From Gemmatimonadales bacterium (GTDB taxonomy: Bacteria; Gemmatimonadota; Gemmatimonadetes; Palauibacterales; Palauibacteraceae): a stretch of 9,314 nt of DNA. Every line of letters starts with the position of its first letter. The first letter of the stretch is position 1. Shown here in pieces: positions 1-6,120 of this stretch. Under the pieces are notes generated by a model. That model saw only the letters and a program-made list of their open reading frames with translations, had not been told where the DNA came from and searched no databases. A program made the position numbers and the translations under genes. The stretch spans positions 1 through 9,314 of the forward strand of contig JAUWDL010000028.1 in assembly GCA_030608825.1 (NCBI GenBank). Direction: 5' to 3'.

Positions 1-45
1 GAAGATCATCGGAATCGCGCGCACGGCGCTCGAACCGTTCGACAT
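1..45 (-). CDS. secY: Protein translocase channel subunit SecY, N-terminal 15 codons only (partial)
   Basis: Seen: an ATG lies 2 nt after the rplO stop and opens a frame reading MSNGSSAVRAIPMIF to the window edge. Known: secY follows rplO in the spc operon of most bacteria. Its product is the ten-helix membrane channel through which Sec substrates cross or enter the membrane, and many SecY proteins start with a short cytosolic tail leading into an IFRIPELR-like segment. Inferred: the terminal IPMIF would fit the start of that segment, so identity rests mainly on gene position. The first transmembrane helix lies outside the window. The only SD-like bases are the GAGG overlapping the rplO stop, too close to the ATG to be ideal, so coupling to rplO translation is likely. 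Confidence 0.8.
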   Translation of the reverse strand, partial: MSNGSSAVRAIPMIF

Positions 46-47
46 CC

Positions 48-530
48 TCAGTCGCTCGGCTCGTTACCCGATCGAAAGGCGATGACCTGGGCGCTACCGC
101 CAGATCCTTCGATCTTCTGCCGCGCCGCGGCGCTGAACGCGTGCGCCTGGGCCGTAACGGCCCTGTCCAGCTCCCCGACGCCGAGCACCTTGACCGGCCG
201 CCGAAGTGAGCCGATGAGACCGTGCGCCCGCAGGACCTCCGGGGAGATCTCGGTCTCCTCGAGCTGCGCAAGCTGACTCACGTTGACGACTTGGTTCTCC
301 ACCCGCCGCAGTGGTTTGAAGCCTCTCTTCGGAACCCGGCGATAGAGCGGCATCTGCCCGCCCTCGAACCAGGCTGGGATGGATCCTCCCGACCTCGACT
401 TCTGGCCCTTGTGACCCCTGCCCGACGTCTTGCCGCTTCCGGAGCCCGGACCGCGGCCCACCCGCCTTCGGGTCCCGCGTGCCCCGGCTGCCGGCGACAG
501 GTCCGCCAAGCTGACCTTCTTCTCACTCAT
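48..530 (-). CDS. rplO: 50S ribosomal protein L15
   Basis: L15 binds 23S rRNA and helps late assembly of the 50S subunit. The 160-residue product is slightly longer than E. coli L15 (144). The N-terminal half carries the family's Gly/Arg/Lys-rich extended tail: GRGPGSGSGKTSGRGHKGQK at about residues 25-44, then SRSGG, FEGGQMPLYRRVPKRGF (55-71) and the NQVVNVSQL segment. The C-terminal half is the globular L15e-like domain, including GLIGSLRRPVKVLGVGEL. The ATG overlaps the end of rpmD by 8 nt (ATGAGTGA), which points to translational coupling; GGA in GACGGAAGCG is only a weak SD. secY begins 2 nt after the TGA stop. The last residues (GNEPSD) are an acidic tail of no known role. Confidence 0.98.
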   Translation of the reverse strand: MSEKKVSLADLSPAAGARGTRRRVGRGPGSGSGKTSGRGHKGQKSRSGGSIPAWFEGGQMPLYRRVPKRGFKPLRRVENQVVNVSQLAQLEETEISPEVLRAHGLIGSLRRPVKVLGVGELDRAVTAQAHAFSAAARQKIEGSGGSAQVIAFRSGNEPSD

Positions 531-720
531 CGCTTCCGTCCAGCTCTTCCACGACGACCAGATGACGGACTTTACCGATCATCCCGCGGATCGCCGGGTG
601 GTCCTGCTTCACGACCACATCCTGATGATGCCGCAGCCCGAGCGCGCGTAGCGTCTCACGCTGCCCACGCTGGCTGTTGATTCCGCTCTTGACCTGACGA
701 ATCCGCAGCTGCCTAGCCAC
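523..720 (-). CDS. rpmD: 50S ribosomal protein L30 (GTG start)
   Basis: L30 is a small 50S protein, absent from some bacterial lineages but present here. The product has 65 residues (E. coli 59) and begins [14 protein letters not shown], matching the family start (MAKTIKITQTRS in E. coli). The core [34 protein letters not shown] contains the L30 signature with its AIRGMI motif. The start codon is GTG at 720-718. It is chosen because the protein aligns from its first residue and because GGGAGG sits 6 nt upstream inside the end of rpsE. The gene overlaps rpsE by 8 nt and rplO by 8 nt, so its reading frame is locked between both neighbours. Confidence 0.97.
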   Translation of the reverse strand: MARQLRIRQVKSGINSQRGQRETLRALGLRHHQDVVVKQDHPAIRGMIGKVRHLVVVEELDGSDE

Positions 721-1228
721 GCATCGCCTCCCGAATCACCTCGATGTCGACGCCTCGTTCATGGGCAATCTGCTCGGGAGTCACGAGCCCTTCTAGACCC
801 GCTATCGTTGCCCGGACCATGTTGATCGGGTTGTTGGAGCCGAGGCTCTTCGTGAGGATGTCCTGTACGCCGGCGCACACCAGCACCGCCCGTACCGGGC
901 CGCCCGCGATCACGCCCGTGCCGGGTCCGGCCGGCTTCAACAGCACGCGGCCAGCGCCATACCGGCCGATCGTCTCATGCGGAATGCTCCCGTTGACGAT
1001 CGGTACCTCATTCATCGACTGACGCGCCTGCTCGATCGCCTTGCGGATCGCCTCGGCCACCTCGTTCGCCTTCCCAAGGGCCGTTCCGACCTTTCCTTGT
1101 CCATCACCCACGGCGACGAGCGCGGTGAAGGAGAAACGGCGACCACCCTTCACGACCTTGGAGACGCGATTGATGTGTATCACGCTCTCGCGAATGTTGT
1201 CGTCTTCGCGACGCCTTCCTCTTGCCAT
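713..1228 (-). CDS. rpsE: 30S ribosomal protein S5
   Basis: S5 sits at the mRNA entry side of the 30S subunit and helps decoding fidelity and mRNA unwinding. The 171-residue product (E. coli 167) has the N-terminal double-stranded RNA-binding-like domain with [20 protein letters not shown] (about residues 23-42), followed by [13 protein letters not shown]. The C-terminal domain carries [19 protein letters not shown] and [23 protein letters not shown], both standard. The VKGGR loop, where E. coli spectinomycin-resistance changes map, is intact. The ATG has AAGGA 5 nt upstream (1234-1238). A 26-nt gap separates it from rplR, and its TAG stop lies inside the start of rpmD. Confidence 0.98.
   Translation of the reverse strand: MARGRRREDDNIRESVIHINRVSKVVKGGRRFSFTALVAVGDGQGKVGTALGKANEVAEAIRKAIEQARQSMNEVPIVNGSIPHETIGRYGAGRVLLKPAGPGTGVIAGGPVRAVLVCAGVQDILTKSLGSNNPINMVRATIAGLEGLVTPEQIAHERGVDIEVIREAMRG
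727..732 (-). promoter_or_regulatory. Shine-Dalgarno site of rpmD
   Basis: GGGAGG lies 6 nt before the GTG at 720-718 and inside the last codons of rpsE. This site decides in favour of the GTG start for L30. Confidence 0.8.
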
Positions 1229-1233
1229 CAGTT

Positions 1234-1238
1234 TCCTT
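1234..1238 (-). promoter_or_regulatory. Shine-Dalgarno site of rpsE
   Basis: AAGGA (within GGGAGAAGGAAAC) stands 5 nt before the rpsE ATG in the 26-nt gap after rplR. It supports independent initiation at S5. Confidence 0.75.
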
Positions 1239-1254
1239 CTCCCATTACTCGGAC

Positions 1255-1659
1255 CTAAAAGCGCAAGCCGCCTGCGCGGGCTCCCTCGGCGAACGCCTTC
1301 ACACGCCCCTGGAAGCGATATCCGGCCCGGTCGAAAACCACCTCGGTCACGCCGGCCTCCAGAGCGCGCTCCGCCAGAAGCTGTCCCGCCGCGTAACTTT
1401 CTCTGACCTTCGATCCGCCCGCATCGGGAGTTTTCTCGTCGCCCGTCGGCTCGGCAGCATCCACGGCCGCGGAAAGAGTGGAGACGCCGAGCAGGGTTCG
1501 GCTCTGATCGTCATCCACGAGTTGCCCCTCCATGTGACGATGGCTGCGAAACACCACCAGGCGCGGCCGGCCCGCCGTGCCCCGAATCTTCTTCCGTATG
1601 CCGTAGTGCCGCCGCCTGCGCTTGAGGCGACGCTCTATGGTCCTGTCGTTCTGCGTCAT
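1255..1659 (-). CDS. rplR: 50S ribosomal protein L18
   Basis: L18 binds 5S rRNA and, with L5, docks it on the central protuberance. The 134-residue product is longer than E. coli L18 (117). Its basic N-terminus ([19 protein letters not shown]) leads into [20 protein letters not shown], the usual L18 core. The C-terminal half ends [32 protein letters not shown], a clear family signature. Much of the extra length comes from an acidic, Pro/Gly-containing stretch around residues 68-82 ([15 protein letters not shown]), about 9 residues longer than in E. coli. A 27-nt gap follows rplF. The nearest SD-like GAGGA lies about 15 nt before the ATG, further than usual. Confidence 0.97.
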   Translation of the reverse strand: MTQNDRTIERRLKRRRRHYGIRKKIRGTAGRPRLVVFRSHRHMEGQLVDDDQSRTLLGVSTLSAAVDAAEPTGDEKTPDAGGSKVRESYAAGQLLAERALEAGVTEVVFDRAGYRFQGRVKAFAEGARAGGLRF

Positions 1660-1679
1660 TCGATGCTCAGTTCCTCATG

Positions 1680-1703
1680 CGGTGGGCTAGAGACCGCCCA
1701 CCG
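1680..1703 (-). other. Perfect 8-bp GC-rich hairpin across the rplF stop codon
   Basis: On the coding strand CGGTGGGC and GCCCACCG are exact reverse complements separated by GGTCTCTA. The stem covers the last codons of rplF, with the TAG stop at the loop/stem edge. The sequence after it (CATGAGGAACTGAGC) has no U-tract, so it is not a classical intrinsic terminator. It could stabilise the message end, mark a processing site or modulate reading into rplR. The function is inferred; the pairing is directly visible. Confidence 0.55.
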
Positions 1704-2232
1704 TGGCCTTGCCGGCCTTGCGGCGCACGTACTCATCACGGTAGCGAATCCCCTTGCCCTTGTAGGGCTCGGGCGGACGTATGGCCCGAATCTCCGCCGC
1801 CACCTGTCCTACCGCCTGCTTGTCGATTCCCCGAACGTGAACCAGTGTGGGCGACTCCAGGGACAGCTCGATCCCCTCCGGTGGCTTCACCTCGACGGGA
1901 TGGCTGTAGCCGACGTGAAAGACGAGCTCTTTTCCACGCGCCTCCGCCTTGTACCCCACGCCGTGAATCTCCAACGTGCGCTCGAACCCCTTCGACACGC
2001 CTTCGACCATGTTGGCCGCGAGGCTTCGGGTGAGACCGTGCAGGGCTCGGTGCCGACTCTGATCCGTCGGTCGTCTCACCACAAGCGCGGCATCCTGCAC
2101 CTCGAGGCTCATCTCGGAATCGAAGGTGCGCTGAAGCTCACCCCTCGGCCCCTTCACACTCAGGGTCGAACCGTCCACCTTCACCTCGACGCCATCAGGG
2201 ATCTGAACGGGCTTCTTGCCGACTCTCGACAT
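1687..2232 (-). CDS. rplF: 50S ribosomal protein L6
   Basis: L6 lies near the factor-binding site and the sarcin-ricin loop of the 50S subunit. The product has 181 residues (E. coli 177) and starts [17 protein letters not shown], as usual. It has the two repeated L6 folds, roughly residues 10-82 and 83-165. The second carries [25 protein letters not shown], and the family signature [11 protein letters not shown] lies near residue 160. The C-terminus ends [10 protein letters not shown]. The ATG comes 2 nt after the rpsH stop and I see no SD before it (CTACTAGCC), so initiation probably depends on ribosomes finishing rpsH. A GC-rich hairpin spans its stop codon. Confidence 0.98.
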   Translation of the reverse strand: MSRVGKKPVQIPDGVEVKVDGSTLSVKGPRGELQRTFDSEMSLEVQDAALVVRRPTDQSRHRALHGLTRSLAANMVEGVSKGFERTLEIHGVGYKAEARGKELVFHVGYSHPVEVKPPEGIELSLESPTLVHVRGIDKQAVGQVAAEIRAIRPPEPYKGKGIRYRDEYVRRKAGKATVGGL

Positions 2233-2234
2233 GG

Positions 2235-2633
2235 CTAGTAGACGGTGGCGAGCAGTTCGCCGCCGATCCGAGCGGCGCGAGCGTCTCGATCCGTCATCAC
2301 ACCTCTTGAGGTGGAGAGGATGGCGATGCCCATGCCGGACAGGACCCTCGGCACGTCGTCCGCGCCGACGTACCGACGCAGGCCAGGCCTCGACACCCGT
2401 TCCAGGACCCGGATCACCGGTCGGCCATCCTCCGTGTACTTCAGGTACAAGCGGAGGACTCCGTGATGGCCGTCGTCCAGCATCTTGTACGTGTGGATGA
2501 AGTGGTTCTCCGCGAGGATGCGGGCTACTTCCATCTTCAGCTTCGACACCGGCATGTCCACGCGGCGATGACCGGCCTGACCGGCGTTTCGCACGCGCGT
2601 AAGCATGTCGGCAATGGGGTCATTCAAGCTCAT
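2235..2633 (-). CDS. rpsH: 30S ribosomal protein S8
   Basis: S8 binds the central domain of 16S rRNA early in 30S assembly. In E. coli it also represses the spc operon by binding the mRNA near rplE. The 132-residue product (E. coli 130) starts [17 protein letters not shown], a standard S8 N-terminus. It contains the Lys-rich [10 protein letters not shown] helix and ends [20 protein letters not shown]…GGELLATVY, the conserved C-terminal RNA-binding region. The ATG follows the rpsN stop by 4 nt with only a weak GGTGAG before it. rplF starts 2 nt after its TAG stop. No obvious 16S-like S8 target was recognised at the rplE start in this window. Confidence 0.98.
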   Translation of the reverse strand: MSLNDPIADMLTRVRNAGQAGHRRVDMPVSKLKMEVARILAENHFIHTYKMLDDGHHGVLRLYLKYTEDGRPVIRVLERVSRPGLRRYVGADDVPRVLSGMGIAILSTSRGVMTDRDARAARIGGELLATVY

Positions 2634-2637
2634 CGAC

Positions 2638-2823
2638 TCACCAACTCGCCTTGCGAATACCTGGAATCTCTCCGTTCAGCGCCATCTGCCGGAAGCAGAT
2701 GCGGCAGAGGCCGAACTTCCGGATATAGGCCCTTACCCGCCCACACCGGTTGCAGCGCCGGATCTTTCGACTGCTGAACTTCGGGTCTCTCTTCGCCTTC
2801 TCGACCAAGGCTTTTCTCGCCAT
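2638..2823 (-). CDS. rpsN: 30S ribosomal protein S14, short zinc-binding type
   Basis: S14 lies in the 30S head near the tRNA sites. The 61-residue product is the short form; E. coli's zinc-free form has about 101 residues. It carries two CxxC pairs, C24-N-R-C27 and C40-R-I-C43, the four ligands of one structural zinc. The C-terminus [12 protein letters not shown] is the usual ending. The ATG has a strong SD core (GGAGG) unusually close, with only 2 nt between, and no better start exists nearby. The gap to rplE is 31 nt. The zinc form makes this ribosome zinc-dependent at S14; whether the genome also holds a zinc-free paralogue cannot be told here. Confidence 0.98.
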   Translation of the reverse strand: MARKALVEKAKRDPKFSSRKIRRCNRCGRVRAYIRKFGLCRICFRQMALNGEIPGIRKASW

Positions 2824-2840
2824 CGCCTCCGACCAGTCCG

Positions 2841-2852
2841 CGGCTCGCGCCG
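2841..2852 (-). other. Short GNRA-type hairpin between rplE and rpsN
   Basis: On the coding strand CGGC-GCGA-GCCG forms a 4-bp stem closed by a GCGA (GNRA) tetraloop. A further two GC pairs are possible across a 1-nt bulge. It fills much of the 31-nt gap between the rplE stop and the rpsN SD. It is small enough to be chance in GC-rich DNA. Confidence 0.35.
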
Positions 2853-2854
2853 GG

Positions 2855-3430
2855 TTAAACGATTACGGGAGTCTCGCCCCGGAAGGGCATACCCAATTCG
2901 CGGAGTAGAACGAGCGCCTCGTCGTCCTTGTTCGTGCTTGTGACGAAGGTGATGTCCATCCCGTGGATTCTGACGATCTCGTCGTAGTCGACCTCGGGGA
3001 AGATCATCTGCTCTCGTACTCCGACCGTGTAGTTGCCCCGCCCATCGAAGGCGCGGCTGTTGAAGCCTCTGAAGTCTCGTATCCTCGGCACGGCAGTGCT
3101 GATGAACCGGTCGAGGAACTCGTACATGCGTGCGGCGCGAAGCGTCACCTTGACGCCCACCGGCATGCCCTCACGAAGCCGGAAGTTCGAGATCGCCTTC
3201 CGGGATCGGGTCACGACCGGACGCTGGCCGGAGACAACCGCCAGCTCGTTGACCACCGAATCCAGCAGCTTGGGATTGTCTTTGGCGTCGCCGAGACCGG
3301 TGTTCATGACGATCTTCTCGAGCCGCGGAATCTCCATCGGGTTGTCGAACCCGAAGATCTCCTGCAGCCTCGGCTGCACCTGCTCGTCGTAATGCCGGCG
3401 GAGCCTCGGCTTGGAATCGTTCTCGGTCAT
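2855..3430 (-). CDS. rplE: 50S ribosomal protein L5
   Basis: L5 binds 5S rRNA with L18 and contacts the P-site tRNA and 30S S13 across bridge B1b. The 191-residue product (E. coli 179) has a slightly longer charged N-terminus, then the family blocks [43 protein letters not shown] and [22 protein letters not shown]. The C-terminal part [20 protein letters not shown] ends near ELGMPFR. The codon before the ATG is an in-frame TAG, which fixes the start. The 27-nt gap from rplX holds a tandem GCAGGTA repeat whose first AGG is at usable SD distance. In E. coli this is where S8 represses the operon; no matching site was recognised here. Confidence 0.98.
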   Translation of the reverse strand: MTENDSKPRLRRHYDEQVQPRLQEIFGFDNPMEIPRLEKIVMNTGLGDAKDNPKLLDSVVNELAVVSGQRPVVTRSRKAISNFRLREGMPVGVKVTLRAARMYEFLDRFISTAVPRIRDFRGFNSRAFDGRGNYTVGVREQMIFPEVDYDEIVRIHGMDITFVTSTNKDDEALVLLRELGMPFRGETPVIV

Positions 3431-3431
3431 C

Positions 3432-3445
3432 TACCTGCTACCTGC
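3432..3445 (-). repeat. Tandem 7-bp repeat before rplE
   Basis: Two perfect head-to-tail copies of GCAGGTA lie directly before the rplE ATG in the rplX/rplE gap. Each supplies an AGG core. The upstream copy is about 10 nt from the ATG and could act as the SD; the nearer one is only 3 nt away. Confidence 0.6.
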
Positions 3446-3457
3446 CGCCTCTTGTCC

Positions 3458-3793
3458 CTACTCGGCCGTCGGGATCGGATTGCCCGATCGCACGGATATC
3501 CGTTCTTTCGTCCCGTCCTTGTCGATGCGGGTTCTCACCCGCGTCGCATCCTCCGTCGTCGGATCGATCAGCATCACGTTCGAGGCGTCGATCGAGGCCT
3601 CGAACGTGACGATGCCGCCTTCCGGGTTCTGCTGCGAAGGTCGCTGATGTCGCTTGCGCACGTTCACGCCCTCTACGATGACGCGGTTCTCCGCCGGAAT
3701 CACGGTCAGCACCTGCCCCGTGACGCCCTTGTAGTTGCCCGCGATCACCTTCACCCGATCGCCGCGGCGCACGTGGACCCTCTGCCGCGCCAT
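3458..3793 (-). CDS. rplX: 50S ribosomal protein L24
   Basis: L24 is an assembly-initiator protein that binds the 5' end of 23S rRNA and lies near the exit tunnel. The 111-residue product (E. coli 104) has the N-terminal KOW motif [21 protein letters not shown] (residues 9-29), then [24 protein letters not shown] and the [15 protein letters not shown] segment. All three are family hallmarks. The ATG overlaps the rplN stop in TGATG, and CGGAGGT stands about 7 nt upstream as a good SD. The codons for [10 protein letters not shown] form a nearly perfect 36-bp palindrome in the DNA, which is listed separately. A 27-nt gap separates it from rplE. Confidence 0.98.
   Translation of the reverse strand: MARQRVHVRRGDRVKVIAGNYKGVTGQVLTVIPAENRVIVEGVNVRKRHQRPSQQNPEGGIVTFEASIDASNVMLIDPTTEDATRVRTRIDKDGTKERISVRSGNPIPTAE
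3574..3609. repeat. 36-bp near-perfect palindrome inside rplX
   Basis: The two 18-nt arms are centred between 3591 and 3592 and match at 17 of 18 pairs. The single mismatch is G·G on the plus strand and C·C in the mRNA, at 3587 and 3596. The outermost 13 pairs are uninterrupted. In mRNA this gives a 13-bp stem with a 10-nt loop, or a further two pairs after the mismatch and a GAUC tetraloop. It falls wholly within codons for [12 protein letters not shown] of L24, so the protein is ordinary while the codon choice makes the symmetry. Confidence 0.85.
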
Positions 3794-4161
3794 CAGATTA
3801 CCTCCGGTGCCAGCGAAACGATCTTCATGAACCGCTTGTCCCGGAGCTCGCGCGCGACCGGCCCGAAGATGCGGGTCGCCCGTGGCTCGCCCGCGTCGCT
3901 GATGAGGACAGCTGCGTTCTCGTCGAACCGGATGTAGCTGCCGTCGCCCCTTCGGGTCTCCTTGGCGGTCCGCACGACCACCGCCCGCACGACGTCACCC
4001 TTCTTCACCAGTCCGCCCGGAATCGCATCCTTGACCGTGACGACGATGACATCGCCCAGCCGAGCATACCGCCGCCCCGATCCGCCAAGCACACGGATGC
4101 ACCTCGCCCGGCGGGCTCCTGAGTTGTCTGCGATCCGAACGTCGGTCTCCTGCTGGATCAT
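3793..4161 (-). CDS. rplN: 50S ribosomal protein L14
   Basis: L14 sits at the subunit interface (bridges B5 and B8) and is the known docking site of the silencing factor RsfS. The 122-residue product has the usual length (E. coli 123). It starts [31 protein letters not shown], a clear L14 N-terminus. It continues with [30 protein letters not shown] and ends [25 protein letters not shown]. In E. coli this gene opens the spc operon with its own promoter. Here it starts 4 nt after rpsQ, so no such promoter region exists. GGAG/AGGA before the ATG gives a modest SD. Confidence 0.98.
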   Translation of the reverse strand: MIQQETDVRIADNSGARRARCIRVLGGSGRRYARLGDVIVVTVKDAIPGGLVKKGDVVRAVVVRTAKETRRGDGSYIRFDENAAVLISDAGEPRATRIFGPVARELRDKRFMKIVSLAPEVI

Positions 4162-4165
4162 CGTC

Positions 4166-4438
4166 CTACTCCGACCGCTCCACGAGACGAGTCACACGCC
4201 AGCGCTTTTGCTTCGACAGTGGCCTGGTCTCCTCAATGACGACGACATCCCCGGTCCGGTACTCGTTGGCCTCGTCATGCGCATAGAACCGGGAGCGTCT
4301 CGTGATCCTCTTGCCGTAGAGCGGGTGAGCCAGCTGCCTCTGCACGGACACGACGACGGTCTTGTCCATGCGGTCGCTCACGACCGTGCCCTGCCGCGTC
4401 TTGGTCCGGCTCGCTGAGTCCGCCGCTTCAGCTCTCAT
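4166..4438 (-). CDS. rpsQ: 30S ribosomal protein S17
   Basis: S17 is a primary 16S rRNA-binding protein of the 30S body with an OB fold. The 90-residue product (E. coli 84) has a short polar N-terminal extension (about residues 1-13), then the core [39 protein letters not shown] and the conserved [20 protein letters not shown] near the end. The start overlaps the rpmC stop by 4 nt (ATGA), and GGAGAG lies about 7-8 nt upstream. The product ends VERSE, followed by TAG, and rplN starts 4 nt later. It is the last gene of the S10 block. Confidence 0.97.
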   Translation of the reverse strand: MRAEAADSASRTKTRQGTVVSDRMDKTVVVSVQRQLAHPLYGKRITRRSRFYAHDEANEYRTGDVVVIEETRPLSKQKRWRVTRLVERSE

Positions 4439-4644
4439 TCCGCACTCTCCGGCGACAATAGCTGCCGCTCACGATGTATCGTCTTGAGCCGGGCGAGCTC
4501 CCGCCGCCTCGTTCGCAGCAGCGCCGAGCTCTCCAACTCCTGATAGGCCTTCCGAAAACGGAGGCGAAACAGCTCTTCCTCCGCTTGGCGAATCTCCTCC
4601 GCGATCTCCTCGTCGGTAAGCTCGCGAATCGCCTCGGCATCCAT
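4435..4644 (-). CDS. rpmC: 50S ribosomal protein L29
   Basis: L29 is a small helical protein at the polypeptide exit site next to L23, a contact for SRP. The 69-residue product (E. coli 63) starts [33 protein letters not shown] and continues [20 protein letters not shown]. This is the two-helix coiled hairpin of the family, with the conserved R-R-x-I/L-A-R-x-K-T core. The ATG overlaps the rplP stop by one base (TGATG). A second ATG 4 nt further opens an unrelated frame and is disregarded. No clear SD precedes it, so translation is probably coupled to rplP. Its end overlaps rpsQ by 4 nt. Confidence 0.96.
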   Translation of the reverse strand: MDAEAIRELTDEEIAEEIRQAEEELFRLRFRKAYQELESSALLRTRRRELARLKTIHRERQLLSPESAE

Positions 4645-5057
4645 CAGTCAGTTTCTCGGATCACGAAGTTCGTCCTTACGGGGAGCTTCGCCGAGGCGAG
4701 CTCCATCGCACGCTTGGCGATCGGCGTCGCGACCCCCTCCAGCTCGAAGAGGATCCGTCCCGCCTTCACCGGCGCGACCCAACCCTCCGGGTTTCCCTTT
4801 CCCTTGCCCATGCGAGTCTCCGCGGGCTTGCGGGTAATCGGCCGATCCGGGAAGATCCGTATCCACACCTTCCCTCCGCGCTTGATGTGCCTCGTCATGG
4901 CGACACGCGCGGCCTCTATCTGTCGGTTCGAGATCCAGCCCTTCTCGATTGCCTGGAGCCCGTAGTCCCCGAAAGAGATCTTGTTCCCCCGAGTGGCATT
5001 CCCTCGCAGGCGACCCTTCTGGAGCTTGCGATACTTGACCCGCTTCGGTTGAAGCAT
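4644..5057 (-). CDS. rplP: 50S ribosomal protein L16
   Basis: L16 joins late in 50S assembly and helps position tRNA in the A site. The 137-residue product (E. coli 136) starts [21 protein letters not shown]. It carries [61 protein letters not shown] and the ending [15 protein letters not shown]. The arginine that is hydroxylated in E. coli (Arg81) is kept as R82 in TRMGKGKG. The ATG follows the rpsC stop by 3 nt, and rpmC begins in its stop codon. Confidence 0.98.
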   Translation of the reverse strand: MLQPKRVKYRKLQKGRLRGNATRGNKISFGDYGLQAIEKGWISNRQIEAARVAMTRHIKRGGKVWIRIFPDRPITRKPAETRMGKGKGNPEGWVAPVKAGRILFELEGVATPIAKRAMELASAKLPVRTNFVIRETD

Positions 5058-5060
5058 CGG

Positions 5061-5729
5061 TTATCTACGCCCCCCGGCCGTATACGTCTGCCCTCTCCGA
5101 TCCTCGACTACCTCGCCTTTGAAAACCCAGACCTTCACGCCGATCGTTCCGAACGTCGTTGTGGCCGTCTTCTGCGCGTAGTCGATATCGGCACGCATCG
5201 TGTGCAGGGGCACGCGGCCTTCGTGGTAGCCCTCGGTGCGGGCGATCTCCGCTCCCCCCAGCCTCCCTCCGCACTGAATCCGGATCCCCTCGGCACCCGA
5301 GCGCATCGCTGCCTGCACCGCGCGCTTCATCGCGCGACGGAAGCTGATCCGCTGCGTGAGCTGGTGAGCCACGTTGTCGGCGACAAGCTGCGCATCCACC
5401 TCCGGGCGCTTCACCTCTTCGACGTTGATCGACACCTCGGCATCGGTGAGCAGGGAAAGCTCGTCGCGCAGCTTGTCGACTTCCGCGCCGCGCTTGCCGA
5501 TCACGACGCCGGGCCGGCCCGTGTGGATCGTGACCACGATCTTCGACGGCTTGCGCTCGATGTCGACCGCGGACAGGGCCGCGTGGCCGAGTCTCGCGCC
5601 CAGATATCGACGGAGCTTCTCATCCTCCTCGAGGAGCTGCGGAAAGAGCTTGCCCTGCGCGTACCAACGCGATTTCCAGGGCTTGATCCCCCCGAGGCGA
5701 AACCCGTACGGATGCGTCTTTTGACCCAC
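5061..5729 (-). CDS. rpsC: 30S ribosomal protein S3 (GTG start)
   Basis: S3 forms part of the mRNA entry tunnel with S4 and S5 and takes part in mRNA unwinding. The 222-residue product (E. coli 233) starts [13 protein letters not shown], the universal S3 N-terminus. A KH domain carries VVIGKRG (G78-K-R-G81). The positions tied to helicase activity in E. coli are kept as R131, R132 and K135 in FRRAMKR. The C-terminal domain has [31 protein letters not shown]. The start is GTG, chosen because the conserved N-terminus begins there and AAGGAGG stands 7 nt upstream. The gap to rplV is 2 nt and rplP follows by 3 nt. Confidence 0.98.
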   Translation of the reverse strand: MGQKTHPYGFRLGGIKPWKSRWYAQGKLFPQLLEEDEKLRRYLGARLGHAALSAVDIERKPSKIVVTIHTGRPGVVIGKRGAEVDKLRDELSLLTDAEVSINVEEVKRPEVDAQLVADNVAHQLTQRISFRRAMKRAVQAAMRSGAEGIRIQCGGRLGGAEIARTEGYHEGRVPLHTMRADIDYAQKTATTTFGTIGVKVWVFKGEVVEDRRGQTYTAGGRR

Positions 5730-5731
5730 GC

Positions 5732-6085
5732 TTACTCCTCCTTGGTGTCGACGACCACGGTCACGTGGCTCATCCGTCGACGAATGGTCGTCGCGCGGCC
5801 ATATGCCCTCGCGCGGTATCGTCGTAGGGTCCGGCCCTCGTTCACGTACGCCTCTCGAACGAACAGCTCGTCAACGTCGAGAACCTCGCCCGCCTCGTCG
5901 GCCTTGTAGACGGCGTTGGCCACCGCGGAGCGCAGCGCCTTGTCGATCGGCCGCGCCGCGGCCTTCTTCGAGAAACGGAGGATCGCGTACGCGTCGTTCA
6001 CGTCGTGCCCGCGAATCTGATCGATAACAAGGCGCATCTTCCTCGCCGACATCCCCACGTGACGTGCTATCGCTCTCGCTTCCAT
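5732..6085 (-). CDS. rplV: 50S ribosomal protein L22
   Basis: L22 spans the 50S subunit and lines the narrow part of the exit tunnel with a long beta hairpin. The 117-residue product (E. coli 110) starts [26 protein letters not shown]. It has the hairpin region [20 protein letters not shown] (about 81-100) followed by [11 protein letters not shown]. The tip reads LRR where E. coli has MKR, whose deletion gives macrolide resistance; no deletion is present. The codon before the ATG is an in-frame TAG, fixing the start. The 35-nt gap from rpsS is the largest in the window. The only SD-like element is AGG in GGATAGGTAGATG, very close to the start. Confidence 0.98.
   Translation of the reverse strand: MEARAIARHVGMSARKMRLVIDQIRGHDVNDAYAILRFSKKAAARPIDKALRSAVANAVYKADEAGEVLDVDELFVREAYVNEGRTLRRYRARAYGRATTIRRRMSHVTVVVDTKEE
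5735..5743 (-). promoter_or_regulatory. Strong Shine-Dalgarno site of rpsC
   Basis: AAGGAGGAG lies in the last codons of rplV, with 7 nt between AAGGAGG and the rpsC GTG. It matches the 16S 3' end fully and fixes the GTG start. Confidence 0.9.
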
Positions 6086-6120
6086 CTACCTATCCGTGCC
6101 TGCTGGCCGGCATCCGGTCC

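Noticed and set aside
1680..1703. The rplF/rplR hairpin as an intrinsic terminator.
   Set aside because: No run of U follows the stem, and the operon continues directly into rplR.
1222..2238. A 338-codon plus-strand frame opposite rplR and rplF.
   Set aside because: It is a compositional shadow of the real genes, with no recognisable motif and no promoter.
3401..3480. An S8 autoregulatory mRNA site near the rplE start, as in E. coli.
   Set aside because: I could not recognise the 16S helix 21-like core by eye. A covariance-model search would be needed.
2963..3937. A 324-codon plus-strand frame opposite rplE, rplX and rplN.
   Set aside because: It lies antisense to three certain genes, with no domain signal. 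Its peptide mirrors the palindrome in rplX, which is reported on its own.
4428..4640. An alternative frame from an ATG 4 nt inside rpmC.
   Set aside because: It gives an Arg-rich product unlike any known family, while the other frame is clearly L29.
5510..5521. A 12-bp perfect palindrome (CGGGCCGGCCCG) in rpsC.
   Set aside because: It is short, pure GC and encodes conserved KH-domain residues, so it is likely chance in GC-rich DNA.
4887..5909. A 340-codon plus-strand frame opposite rplP, rpsC and rplV.
   Set aside because: It is antisense to conserved genes and has the same base-composition artefact. No family was recognised.
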